A DNA stretch of 64,000 nt from Acidimicrobiales bacterium (GTDB lineage Bacteria > Actinomycetota > Acidimicrobiia > Acidimicrobiales > RAAP-2), in assembly GCA_025362585.1 (NCBI GenBank), contig JANYFR010000034.1, positions 1 through 64,000 on the forward strand, given 5' to 3'. A program made the translations under genes and the position numbers. The notes beneath the pieces were generated by a model. It ran no database searches, had not been told where the DNA came from, and saw only the letters and a list, made by a program, of their open reading frames with translations. Position 1 is the stretch's first letter. The number at the start of each line of letters is the position of its first letter. Below are positions 9,201 through 18,236 of the stretch, piece by piece.

Positions 9201-9668
9201 GTCACGGTCAATCTCGACGTGCCGGGCGAGGCCCATCTGCCCAAGGACTACGTCGCGGCCGACGACGCGCGTCTCGAGGCCTACCGCCGACTCGCGGGGG
9301 TGACGTCCACGGCCGAACTCGACGACCTCCGCGAGGAGTGGCTGGACCGGTACGGTCCACTGCCGGGTCCGGCGATTGGACTGCTCGAGTTGAGCCAACT
9401 GCGTCTGGCGTGCCTCGAGCACGGTGTCACGTCGGTCGTCGTCATGCCCGCACGCGTCGGCATCCGCACCAGGCCCGTCGTGAAGTTGGGACCGCTCGAG
9501 CTCTCGTTCAGTCAGCAGACTCGGCTGCGACGGACCTACGGTTCGCGGACCTACGACGAGGACACTAAGGAGCTCCGATTGGAGGTCGATCCCTCGGGCG
9601 CGACGCCCCACGCGTTGTTGGAGGTGCTGATCGAACTGGTCGCTCCGTCGGCGGTCGCGGACTCCTGA
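6270..9668 (+). CDS. mfd: transcription-repair coupling factor
   Basis: This 1132-residue SF2 translocase removes RNA polymerase stalled at DNA lesions and recruits UvrA. Domains in order are: a UvrB-like N-terminal region (residues about 1-350, with the RGGIVDVWP strand), the RNA-polymerase-interacting domain (GSYVVHRQHGVARFSG, near 465), the helicase core with Walker A in ADVGFGKTE (near 612) and DEEQRFG as motif II (near 712), motif VI in LRGRVGRSGQRAYAYL (near 883), and the C-terminal TRCF domain. The length is that of the family. It follows pth with an 8-base overlap and a GTG start. Confidence 0.96.
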   Translation: MTESVGLRRVIELVAPSIRTAHAAGTFTPSSFATPLAVAAYALERPFVVAVTATSTEAEQLRDALAALLGPDDEVALWPGWDTHPLERVSPDNQVMAMRALLRWRLSVDDHPRVLVASARSIAQILTPEGPRAPLRIVRGAELDREAFIASLASFGYRRESLVEHRAEFAVRGGIVDVWPAQGHEPIRLDLFGDEIERLTAFDIANQRSLHALDESYIAPAREWLPNEGTRARAEALIAEAPWGRSTFDRLATGQLFDGMEGWMALFVDTPRTLLDELAGATCVVVEPERVQRRLADLLDEERELTSAVAATWQATSIVPLLHAAWPEVLAGRVEVALDATVSGLDGTLGLASPPVVQGDAARIASHVRTWSKSRRGVVLTTNAAAVERMAAQLRAEALEVTSDPARVLDVRLSVLESALPSGFSLDDPEVVVWSESDLTGRRTVHRAARTRARTVDGFFDDLTVGSYVVHRQHGVARFSGTTTRAINGTTRDYLILEFKDGRSYWPTEQIDVLTPYSGGDAPALSRMGGAEWQKTRAKARAAAYLVAQELVDLYRQRNVAVGHAFGPDTTWQREMEDLFAYTLTADQAQAIEDVKADMELPRPMDRLICADVGFGKTEVAIRAAFKAVQDNKQAAFLVPTTLLASQHFATITDRFAGFPVKVALLSRFVDEAETRVTLRGIADGTIDVVVGTHRLLSDTVSFKDLGLLVVDEEQRFGVTHKEAMKARSIGVDVLTLSASPIPRTLEMAFVGIRDLSMITTPPADRRPILTHVGEYNEAAVVEAVRREMLREGQVFFVHNRVSDIDQVARRIGQLVPDARVAVAHGQMDEGTLERVMIDFWERRFDLLVCTTIVESGIDLPSVNTLIVDRAERLGLGQLHQLRGRVGRSGQRAYAYLFHPENQVLTETAFERLRTIGDNTALGSGFKIAMRDLEIRGAGNLLGHDQSGPVAAVGYDLYVQLVAEAVADAKGFVVPDVVTVNLDVPGEAHLPKDYVAADDARLEAYRRLAGVTSTAELDDLREEWLDRYGPLPGPAIGLLELSQLRLACLEHGVTSVVVMPARVGIRTRPVVKLGPLELSFSQQTRLRRTYGSRTYDEDTKELRLEVDPSGATPHALLEVLIELVAPSAVADS

Positions 9669-9673
9669 TTCAC

Positions 9674-9679
9674 TAGCAT
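9674..9679 (+). promoter_or_regulatory. -10 hexamer upstream of the PpiC-like gene
   Basis: TAGCAT lies 6 bases before the GTG at 9686, consistent with leaderless transcription from a promoter inside the mfd end. Confidence 0.42.
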
Positions 9680-9685
9680 GGGTCG

Positions 9686-10771
9686 GTGCGTCGCCTCGTA
9701 GCCCTCGTTGTGCTGTCGCTCCTCGGAGCCGCGTTCTACGGTCTCAGCAACTCGGCCTCGGGGATCCGTGTCAATGACACCACCCTCTCAGGGGCGACCT
9801 TCCGTGCGGAGCTCAGCGCCATTGCGGGTAATACCAATCTGCAGTGTCACCTGGCCGCCCTCAATCCGATCAACTACTCGCCGGGCGCTGGCGGCGCGAC
9901 CATTAGCGCGACCGGAGCGTCGGCGTGGGCCAATCTTCGTGTCGAGGGACTCGCCATTGTCCAGTTCGTGAGGGCGAAGTTCTCCTTTCACCCGAACGCC
10001 GCCTCGGAGGCGCAAGCGACGACGTCGCTCGAGAACGAATTGACCCAGGCCGCGCTCAGTCGACGGTACAGCTGTCCGGGCACTGCCGCCCAAGCGCTGG
10101 CGAGCATGCCCGCCGAGATGCGCCGCGCCGAGGTCGAGGCCCAAGACGCGTCGGTCTTTCTCCTCAGCCAGCTCAACTCCGCGATTGCCCTCAACCCCGC
10201 GTCGCTGCAGGCCTACTACGGCGCGCACCGGTCGTCCTACGACACCATCTGCGTGAGCGTGGCTCTCGTACCCGCGACGTCCTTCGCGGCCTTTCGAGCC
10301 TCCCAGAGCGTCGGAATGTCGGTCGCCAACCTGGCTAAGAAATATTCGACCGATCGCTCGAGCGCCCGGGGCGGCCGGTACGGGTGTTACGGTCCGACGA
10401 GCTCGTCGTATCGCGTCGTGCGTGCCGACACCGTCTCGACCGGGTTGAACCGGTTCCCCCTGATTCCTCTGCGGGCCAACAGCGGTGCGGGCCTCTTCGT
10501 CGCGCCAACCCGGCGAAGCGTCACGCCCTTCGCCGTCGCCGAGAGCGCCGTACTGAGCGACGTGCAGAATTCGAACGCGAGCAAGGCGACCTCGATCAAG
10601 TCGTCAATCCTCTACGCCGCCGCGATCGCCGTCGACCCGGCCTACGGACGCTGGGGCCTCGCGAGTACCGGTCCAGGGGTCTTCATCCCGTCGACACCCG
10701 CCACGCCGCTGGTCGGTTCGAACGCCACGTTGCGGGCGCTGTCGACCCCGAGCGCCGCCACGTATAAGTGA
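9686..10771 (+). CDS. exported SurA/PpiC-like protein
   Basis: This 361-residue protein has an N-terminal hydrophobic export signal (LVALVVLSLLGAAFYGL). It has no lipobox Cys, so it is probably secreted or anchored by the uncleaved segment. An alpha-helical N-terminal region resembling SurA_N is followed, around residues 185-245, by a stretch aligned with PpiC parvulins: SYDTICVSVALV, then SVANLAKKYSTDRSSARGGRYGCYGP, which corresponds to the usual FAELAKKYS...GGDLGWF motif. It is therefore a peptidyl-prolyl isomerase-like chaperone acting outside the membrane, but catalytic activity is not assured because the domain is short and divergent. It sits between mfd and mazG and overlaps mazG by 4 bases. 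Confidence 0.65.
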   Translation: MRRLVALVVLSLLGAAFYGLSNSASGIRVNDTTLSGATFRAELSAIAGNTNLQCHLAALNPINYSPGAGGATISATGASAWANLRVEGLAIVQFVRAKFSFHPNAASEAQATTSLENELTQAALSRRYSCPGTAAQALASMPAEMRRAEVEAQDASVFLLSQLNSAIALNPASLQAYYGAHRSSYDTICVSVALVPATSFAAFRASQSVGMSVANLAKKYSTDRSSARGGRYGCYGPTSSSYRVVRADTVSTGLNRFPLIPLRANSGAGLFVAPTRRSVTPFAVAESAVLSDVQNSNASKATSIKSSILYAAAIAVDPAYGRWGLASTGPGVFIPSTPATPLVGSNATLRALSTPSAATYK

Positions 10772-12168
10772 AGCCGGTCGTTCGAGTCGTCGGACTCGGT
10801 CCGGCCGACGTCGACCACATGACCCGCCGAGCGGTGCGACTACTGGTGGAGTCCCCGGTCGCGCGACTGCGCACCCGCGTCCATCCGGCGGCGAGCTCCT
10901 TCGGCGACGTCGAAAGCTACGACGACTGGTACGAGAGTGCGGACTCCTTCGAGGCCCTCTATCAGGGCATCGCCGACGACCTCGTGTCGCTGGCGCTGAC
11001 ATCGCCCAACGCCGAGGTCGTTTACGCGGTGCCCGGTTCGCCAGTCGTCGCCGAACGGACCGTCGAACTCCTGCTGGAGTGCACGGACATTGCGACGGTC
11101 TGTGAGCCCGCGGTGTCGGTCATCGATGTCGTCTGCGCCGCCTTGGGTCGCGACCCCGTGGCGAGCGGTCTGCGCATCGTGGACGCGCTGTCGTCGAGCG
11201 AGCCGTTGCGCGGCCCCGGGCCCCTGCTGATCCTCCAGTCGTACTCGCCGGCGATTCTCGCCGGTGTCGCCGATCGCGTGCCCGGCGACACTGTCGTGAC
11301 GCTCCTGCATCACGTTGGCCTCGACGACCAGGTCATCGTCGAAACGACGGCCGCCCAACTCGTGCGATTCACCAACGTCGACCACCTCACCTCACTGTGG
11401 ATCGAGGGTCTGCGCACCGCCGGCGAGGCCGTGGACGACCTCGTCACCTTCACGCGGACTCTACGTCGCGAATGCCCCTGGGACCAGGAGCAGACCCACG
11501 CCTCGCTGACGCGCCACCTCCTCGAAGAGACCTACGAGACCATCGACGCACTCGAGGTGCTCGGTCGTGTCGAGTCCGAGGCTCTCGACGACGACGAGGC
11601 GGTCGCTCACCTCGAAGAGGAGCTCGGCGACCTGCTCTTCCAGATCGTGTTCCACGCCGAATTGGGTGACGAGGAGTCGCGGTTCAACCTCGCCACGATC
11701 GCCGACGCGGTGCGCGACAAACTGGTGGGGCGCCATCCCCACGTCTTCGGTGACGTCGAGGTGAGCGATTCGAACGAAGTGGCACTGCGTTGGGAGGAGT
11801 TGAAGCGTGACGAGAAGGGGCGTGCCAGCATCGTCGACGGCATCGCGTGGCAGTTACCCGCCCTAACGCTCTACACCAAGCTGGTCCGTAAAGCGGCGCT
11901 GGTCGACCTGCGGGAGTCGAGCGCTGACGAGTCGAGGGAGTTCGCCCGGGCCGCGCTCGAGGCGCTGCGCTTCGACCGCGACGAGGTCTCGGACTCGGTT
12001 TCGTCGACTCAGGTCGCTTCCGAATGGGGTGACCTCATCAGTTCGGTCGTCGCGATGGCGCAGTGGGCCGGCGTCGACCTCGAAGGAGTCTTACGCGATC
12101 GCGCGAGAGTGCTCGCCGAAATGATCCGTGCGCACGAGATCGTCGAAGAGTCGTCGGGAACCGCCTAG
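10768..12168 (+). CDS. mazG: MazG NTP pyrophosphohydrolase with N-terminal tetrapyrrole-methylase domain
   Basis: This 466-residue protein is a two-part fusion of the YabN type. The first about 215 residues begin VVRVVGLGPADVDHMTRRA and contain VYAVPGSPVVAERTVELL, the SAM-binding landmarks of the corrin/porphyrin methylase fold. The second half is MazG, with LRRECPWDQEQTHASLTRHLLEETYETIDAL, the EE-x-x-E metal cluster repeated as HLEEELGDLLFQIVFHA, and a second, degenerate MazG copy at the C-terminus. MazG hydrolyses NTPs to NMP and pyrophosphate, cleaning up non-canonical or excess nucleotides. The GTG at 10768 overlaps the previous stop (GTGA). The role of the methylase half is unknown in the family. 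Confidence 0.92.
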   Translation: MKPVVRVVGLGPADVDHMTRRAVRLLVESPVARLRTRVHPAASSFGDVESYDDWYESADSFEALYQGIADDLVSLALTSPNAEVVYAVPGSPVVAERTVELLLECTDIATVCEPAVSVIDVVCAALGRDPVASGLRIVDALSSSEPLRGPGPLLILQSYSPAILAGVADRVPGDTVVTLLHHVGLDDQVIVETTAAQLVRFTNVDHLTSLWIEGLRTAGEAVDDLVTFTRTLRRECPWDQEQTHASLTRHLLEETYETIDALEVLGRVESEALDDDEAVAHLEEELGDLLFQIVFHAELGDEESRFNLATIADAVRDKLVGRHPHVFGDVEVSDSNEVALRWEELKRDEKGRASIVDGIAWQLPALTLYTKLVRKAALVDLRESSADESREFARAALEALRFDRDEVSDSVSSTQVASEWGDLISSVVAMAQWAGVDLEGVLRDRARVLAEMIRAHEIVEESSGTA

Positions 12169-12189
12169 TAGCGTTGAGACCGTCATTAG

Positions 12190-13941
<1,752 letters not shown>

Positions 13942-13945
<4 letters not shown>

Positions 13946-14427
13946 GCACCTTTCGAGACGCGTCACCCGCCGACCTAGCCCACGTGGAGTCACTGCTCGG
14001 ACGGTCCCTGGCCGGGCGCTGCGCGGTCGTCGCGCGCCACCTCGACGGACGTCCGGTCGTCATTGAGAACGAACCGCACCTGCGCGACGGGACGCCGATG
14101 CCAACGCTGTTCTGGCTCGTGGACCCCGAACTACACGACGCGGTGAGCCGACTCGAGAGTCATGGCGGTGTCCATCGCTTCGAGGATCTCGTCGACGCCG
14201 AGCACCTGCAGCGCGCCCACGACGAGTACGCGCGGCGCCGCGCCGACTCTACAGTGCGATCCGAACTCGCCCAGGCCCGAGGTGGCGTGGGGGGCACGCG
14301 CCTCGGGGTGAAGTGCCTCCACGCCCACCTGGCGAACTACCTCGTCGGCGCCGACGACCCCGTGGGCGCGCTCGTCGCCGCGACCCTCGAGCTTCCGACG
14401 CTCGTCGTCGAGGACGTCCGTGGCTGA
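13942..14427 (+). CDS. DUF501 protein
   Basis: This 161-residue cytoplasmic protein is of the DUF501 family, recognisable by RCAVVARHLDGRPVVIENEPHLRDGTPMPTLFWLV shared across the family (quoted as positions 28-62: R-x-P-V-V-I-x-N-x-P, then G-x-P-x-P-T-x-F-W-L) and the C-terminal VKCLHAHLANYLVGADDPVG. No biochemical function is established for DUF501. It starts with TTG overlapping the ftsB stop (TTGA) and overlaps ppx by 8 bases, so it is translated as part of the eno-ftsB-DUF501-ppx string. Confidence 0.88.
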
Positions 14428-15343
14428 GGCGGTCTGCGCATTGGACTGCGGGAGCAACTCGACCCGACTGCTCATTGTTGACGCCAACAATCGGACGCTG
14501 CGTCGAGAGATGCGAATCACGCGCCTCGGCCAGGGCGTTGACGCCGCCGGCACGCTCGCCCCGGAGGCATTGAGGCGCACCGTTGACGTCCTCGCCCAGT
14601 ACCGCGCGATGATGGACGAGGCCGTGGTGTCGAGGGGACTGCTCGTCGCGACCTCGGCGGTGCGCGACGCGAGCAACGGCGCCGCGTTTCTGCGAGAGGC
14701 GGCGCGCGTCAGTGGGGTCGAGGCACGGATCCTCGCCGGCAGTGAGGAGGCGGCCCTCTCCTACGCCGGGGCGACCGCGGGGCTCGACGCCGATGAGCGC
14801 CCGACGATGATTGTCGACGTCGGCGGTGGATCGACTGAACTGGCCGTGGCAATCCAGGGCGTGCTTCACAGCTACTCGATGCAACTGGGCTGCGTGCGGG
14901 TCACCGAGCGAGCGCTCGGGCGTGGCGTGGTGACGCACGCGAGCGCGGCAGTGGCGCGAGAGATGATCGGGGCCGAACTCGACCGTGCGTTCCTCGCCGA
15001 GCCGGCATTTGCTTCGGTGGTCGGCGACGTGCGCGTCGTGGGACTCGCCGGGAGTGTCTCGACCCTCGCGCAGCTCGACGCCGGACTCGCGATGTACGAC
15101 CGCGAGGCGGTGCACCTTCGACATCTTTCGCGTCGATCGGTCGAGCGCTGGCGCGACCTGCTCGCGAGCGAGTCGCCCGAAGCCCGTCTGGCTCGCCCGG
15201 GCATGATCCCTGGCCGCGAGGACGTTCTGCACGCGGGGCTCTTCATTCTCGCCGCGGTGATGGCCCGCTTCGAGGTCGACGAACTCCTCAGCTCGGAGAA
15301 CGACATACTCGACGGCATTACCGCCTCGATACTGGGGATTTGA
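14420..15343 (+). CDS. ppx: exopolyphosphatase / guanosine pentaphosphate phosphohydrolase
   Basis: This 307-residue protein is of the Ppx/GppA ASKHA fold: DCGSNSTRLLIVD at residues 9-21 is the phosphate-1 loop, ATSAVRDASN is the family's second block, and MIVDVGGGSTELAV near residue 135 is the second nucleotide/polyphosphate loop. It hydrolyses terminal phosphate from polyphosphate and/or pppGpp. It is shorter than E. coli Ppx because it lacks the C-terminal HD-like domain, as is usual for the short actinobacterial enzymes. The GTG start overlaps DUF501. A PPK2-family kinase later in the window would act on the same polymer. Confidence 0.9.
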   Translation: MAEAVCALDCGSNSTRLLIVDANNRTLRREMRITRLGQGVDAAGTLAPEALRRTVDVLAQYRAMMDEAVVSRGLLVATSAVRDASNGAAFLREAARVSGVEARILAGSEEAALSYAGATAGLDADERPTMIVDVGGGSTELAVAIQGVLHSYSMQLGCVRVTERALGRGVVTHASAAVAREMIGAELDRAFLAEPAFASVVGDVRVVGLAGSVSTLAQLDAGLAMYDREAVHLRHLSRRSVERWRDLLASESPEARLARPGMIPGREDVLHAGLFILAAVMARFEVDELLSSENDILDGITASILGI

Positions 15344-15391
15344 CGGGCACCCCTCGTGACCTGACACGATGGAGAGCGTGAGGGGTCCGAG

Positions 15392-16015
15392 ATGGTGACG
15401 ACGCGGAGCTCCATAAATTCGCCCATCTCGTTGCACGGGCGACGGGTGGTGCTGCGCACGATGAACGAGCAGGACTACGACGGCTGGTACGAGGTGCGCA
15501 CGCGCTGTTCGGACTGGCTGCTCAAGTGGGAGCCCCGTTCAGCGCACTCGACGCACCTAGCCGACGACCAGCGCAGCTTCGTCAGTCGTTGCGCCATCCG
15601 CGAGCGCGAACGCCAAATGGGGACCGGATTTGGTTTCGGCATATTTCACCGGGGCAGTTTCGTGGGTGAGATTACCCTGTCGTCGATCCAGCGTGGGCCC
15701 TTGCAGTCGGCCTTCGTGGGCTACTGGATCGACGAGGCCCTCGCCGGCCAGGGCCTCATGCCCGAGGCCGTGGTCACTCTCTTGCAGTACTCGTTCGAGT
15801 CACTGCGGCTGCACCGCATCGAGATCAACATCATTCCGAGGAACACGCCCTCGCGGCGCGTCGTCGAGAAGCTCGGTCTGCGGTACGAGGGCATCGCTGA
15901 GCGCTACCTCGAGATCGATGGGGCGTGGGAGGACCACGCGCGCTACGCCATCACCGCCGAGGAGTGGGGCGACCGCGCCCCCGAACTGGTCGCCAACTGG
16001 CTGCTGCCCCAGTAG
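15392..16015 (+). CDS. GNAT acetyltransferase, RimJ/RimL-like
   Basis: This 207-residue protein has the GNAT fold of the RimJ/RimL branch: GRRVVLRTMNEQDYDGW at the N-terminus, VGEITLSSIQRGPLQSAFVG as the central strands, the acetyl-CoA loop near GYWIDEALAGQGLMPEAV, and LHRIEINIIPRNTPSRRVVE followed by LGLRYEGIAERYLEIDGAWE, the standard RimJ ending. It transfers acetyl groups to an amine. In RimJ and RimL these are the N-termini of ribosomal proteins S5 and L12, but the target here is unknown. It is separated from ppx by 48 bases and converges on the NlpC/P60 gene. Confidence 0.87.
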   Translation: MVTTRSSINSPISLHGRRVVLRTMNEQDYDGWYEVRTRCSDWLLKWEPRSAHSTHLADDQRSFVSRCAIRERERQMGTGFGFGIFHRGSFVGEITLSSIQRGPLQSAFVGYWIDEALAGQGLMPEAVVTLLQYSFESLRLHRIEINIIPRNTPSRRVVEKLGLRYEGIAERYLEIDGAWEDHARYAITAEEWGDRAPELVANWLLPQ

Positions 16016-16021
16016 TGGGCG

Positions 16022-17215
16022 TCAGGGTCGCGCCGCCCCGATCAGACCGGCCGTGAAAATGGGCGCGAAGCTGACGTTGGTGCCGGTGTAGGCCGCGGCG
16101 AGGACGGTGCCGGACCCCCACGGCCCGCTGCCGGCGTACATGACGACGTGGTCGACGACGTGGTCACCGTCGAGGTTGTAGTAAAAGAGCAGGTCGCCGG
16201 GCTGGAGGGCGTTGAGTGGCACGTGGACCATGGCGGGCCACTGGCTCTCGGTCGTGCGCGGGATGGTGATGCCGGCCTTGGCCCAGGCCCACTGGACCAA
16301 GCCCGAGCAGTCAAAGCCCTGACCCGGTGACTCGCCACCCCACACGTAGGGAACGCCAATCTGGCCCTCGGCGTAGTGCAGCGCGGCGAGGCCCTGGGCC
16401 GAACTCCCGACCTGGGCAATCGCCGGCGTCGCGATCGCCGCCTGGATCGCTTCGGTCACGGCGTTGGCGGCGTCGAGCCCACCGACCTGAGCGGCCGCGG
16501 CGACGGCCTGCTGTTCGCCGCTGACGTCGCCCTTCTTCGCCGACGCGACGCCGGCCTGGATCTCGTAGGCAATGATCTGGGTGCGCAGCGACTTGGTCAG
16601 GCTCGAGAGCGTCGCGTGGGTCTGGTTGATGTTGTAGAGATTCTGGGCCAACAGCGCGGACATCTCGTAGGTCTGATGCGACGCCTTCGCGCGCTGGTTG
16701 GCTTCGGCCGCAATGGTCTTCACCAGTTCCACCCGCTGATGCTCGTAGGAGTGCTTCAGCGCGTCGAGGTCGCCAATAATCCGATCTTGGTAGACCCGTC
16801 GCGCGTCGCTCACGGTGGCGCTCTGATTGAACAGCGCGAGGATCTGGGCGTCGGAGGCGCCGAGGACGTAGGCCTTCACGACCGCGGCGGTCAACTTGGT
16901 CGACGTGGTCGCGACGGCCGTGCGCTTATCGGCCTCCTTCGTCTGGAGGGTGACGATGCTGGCGTTCAGGCTCGTCAGCTGTACCTTTGCGGCATCGTAG
17001 GCGTTGGCCGTGATTTCGCTCGTGTGCGAGAGTCGCGCCAATCGGCCCGACAGGGCGGCGATCGCGGTACGGACCTGGTCAATGGTGCCCGCCTGGGCCC
17101 GCGCCGTGATCACCACCGTCGAGGAGACGGGCACGAGCAGGAGTGTCGCGACCGCCAGGGCCACGACCACGAGGGGAGTTGATCGAGTCGTGCCCCGACG
17201 ACGCACGCGAATCAT
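16022..17215 (-). CDS. secreted NlpC/P60 peptidoglycan hydrolase with N-terminal coiled coil
   Basis: This 397-residue protein has an export signal (residues about 12-38), a long alpha-helical coiled-coil region (about 45-250) and a C-terminal NlpC/P60 cysteine peptidase. The catalytic Cys is in GQGFDCSGLVQWAW (near 302), the His is in HVVDHVVMYAG (near 356), and GVPYVWGGESPG precedes the Cys as usual. This architecture matches actinobacterial RipA-like endopeptidases that cleave stem peptides during cell separation. The ATG at 17215 is chosen because TAGGCT lies 7 bases upstream; a longer reading would run back toward the tRNA gene and lacks a signal-like N-terminus. Confidence 0.9.
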   Translation of the reverse strand: MIRVRRRGTTRSTPLVVVALAVATLLLVPVSSTVVITARAQAGTIDQVRTAIAALSGRLARLSHTSEITANAYDAAKVQLTSLNASIVTLQTKEADKRTAVATTSTKLTAAVVKAYVLGASDAQILALFNQSATVSDARRVYQDRIIGDLDALKHSYEHQRVELVKTIAAEANQRAKASHQTYEMSALLAQNLYNINQTHATLSSLTKSLRTQIIAYEIQAGVASAKKGDVSGEQQAVAAAAQVGGLDAANAVTEAIQAAIATPAIAQVGSSAQGLAALHYAEGQIGVPYVWGGESPGQGFDCSGLVQWAWAKAGITIPRTTESQWPAMVHVPLNALQPGDLLFYYNLDGDHVVDHVVMYAGSGPWGSGTVLAAAYTGTNVSFAPIFTAGLIGAARP

Positions 17216-17222
17216 GAAGGCA

Positions 17223-17228
17223 AGCCTA
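17223..17228 (-). promoter_or_regulatory. -10 hexamer of the NlpC/P60 gene
   Basis: On the minus strand TAGGCT lies 7 bases before the ATG at 17215, the leaderless spacing seen at other genes here. Confidence 0.45.
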
Positions 17229-17265
17229 GTTAGCGATAGTGAGAATTCGGGGAGATACGTGATTT

Positions 17266-17280
17266 GTAACAATGCGTTAC
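17266..17280. promoter_or_regulatory. GTAAC-N5-GTTAC palindrome between NlpC/P60 gene and tRNA
   Basis: Perfect 5-base arms GTAAC and GTTAC are separated by AATGC, about 40-50 bases upstream of the hydrolase start and 22 bases before the tRNA. It could be a regulator site, but a palindrome this short can arise by chance. Confidence 0.25.
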
Positions 17281-17302
17281 GGTTACGTCGGCATCGTGAC
17301 GA

Positions 17303-17376
17303 GGGGGCGTAGCCCAATTGGCAGAGGCAGGGCGCTTAAACCGCCTCCAGTGAGGGTTCGAATCCCTCCGCCCCCA
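17303..17376 (+). tRNA. tRNA with anticodon UAA, nominally tRNA-Leu, short variable loop
   Basis: A full cloverleaf can be drawn. The acceptor stem is GGGGGCG/CGCCCCC, the D arm GCC/GGC has GG at the 18-19 position, and the anticodon stem is GGGCG/CGCCT with loop CTTAAAC (anticodon TAA at 17337-17339). The variable loop has five bases (CCAGT), the T arm is GAGGG-TTCGAAT-CCCTC, the discriminator base is A, and CCA is not encoded. The anticodon reads UUA leucine codons. Bacterial leucine tRNAs normally carry a long class II variable arm, absent here, so amino-acid identity is less certain than the gene call. It lies between the NlpC/P60 gene and an anchored-protein gene. Confidence 0.9.
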
Positions 17377-17408
17377 CGTGATGAAGCAGGGGTGCCGCGT
17401 TTCTTTAG

Positions 17409-17414
17409 TAGCGT
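17409..17414 (+). promoter_or_regulatory. -10 hexamer upstream of the anchored Thr-rich protein gene
   Basis: TAGCGT lies 7 bases before the GTG at 17422 and just downstream of the tRNA. Confidence 0.45.
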
Positions 17415-17421
17415 TGCCTCC

Positions 17422-18234
17422 GTGGCTAAGAGCACAGCGGGCAAGTGGGTAAGCAGAGTCGGGGCCTCCGGCGGGGGCAAGGCCTATAAGAAGACGCGTC
17501 CGGGCAACTACTACGGCGCCCTCGCGGTCATCGTCATCCTCGGACTCGCCTCGACGGTCTTCGCCCGTTACGACTACCAGCACCCGGCCTCGGCGGTGAG
17601 CGGCACCCCGCCGACGATCGGCACGACCTGGTACGCGGCTCTCTCGATCCAGGCTTGCGGTGCCCCGCTGCCGTTCCTCGCGACCAATCCCAGCTTTAGT
17701 GGGGGCTTTCGCGTCCAACCGGCCAACGTCATCCGACTGAGCCCGGCCTCCGCGGCCGACTCGGGCAGCCACGCCACTCTCGCGCAGTTTGCCGCGGAAT
17801 ACCCGGGATTGATCGCGAGCTCGACCGAGCTCGCCGTCCCGAACGCCCGGGGGGCGCTCGATCCCAAGACCACCTTCCACAATGGTGACAGCTGTGGATC
17901 CGCGTCGAAGTACCCCGGGCAGACGGGACACATCGTCTACGCCTACTGGACCGCCTTTGGCCAGAAGAAGCCGAAGCTGACGAACAATCCTTCGACGATA
18001 AAGTTCTCGCAGTTCCTTCGCGTGACGATGGCCTTCGATCCCGTGAACGTCACGCCGGGCCTGCCGTCCCAGGTGTCGGTCAACGCGATGTCCCTCGACG
18101 CCGTCGCCCCGGTGACGACGACGACCACGCCCGTACTCGCCACGACGACCACCGTGAAGGGTCACGCGACGACGACCACGGGCGTGACGAGCACGACGAC
18201 TAAGAGCACCACGACGACGGCACCGAAGGGCTAA
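17422..18234 (+). CDS. membrane-anchored protein with Thr-rich C-terminal tail, function unknown
   Basis: This 270-residue protein has a short basic N-terminus, one membrane segment (YYGALAVIVILGLASTVFA, residues about 32-50), an extracytoplasmic domain with two cysteines (QACGAPL and GDSCGSAS) that could pair, and a C-terminal Thr-rich tail of about 45 residues ending in TTTTAPKG. I do not recognise the domain; it contains GHIVYAYW near its middle. The tail resembles glycosylated wall-spanning linkers of actinobacterial exported proteins. The GTG at 17422 follows a TAGCGT hexamer by 7 bases; a longer frame would read through the tRNA gene and is rejected. It is 2 bases from the downstream nucleotidyltransferase gene, so probably cotranscribed with it. 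Confidence 0.75.
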   Translation: MAKSTAGKWVSRVGASGGGKAYKKTRPGNYYGALAVIVILGLASTVFARYDYQHPASAVSGTPPTIGTTWYAALSIQACGAPLPFLATNPSFSGGFRVQPANVIRLSPASAADSGSHATLAQFAAEYPGLIASSTELAVPNARGALDPKTTFHNGDSCGSASKYPGQTGHIVYAYWTAFGQKKPKLTNNPSTIKFSQFLRVTMAFDPVNVTPGLPSQVSVNAMSLDAVAPVTTTTTPVLATTTTVKGHATTTTGVTSTTTKSTTTTAPKG

Positions 18235-18236
18235 GG

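Noticed and set aside
17272-17421. Long N-terminal extension of the 17422 protein
   Set aside because: It would be translated across the tRNA gene; the Arg/Pro-rich residues are tRNA sequence read as protein.
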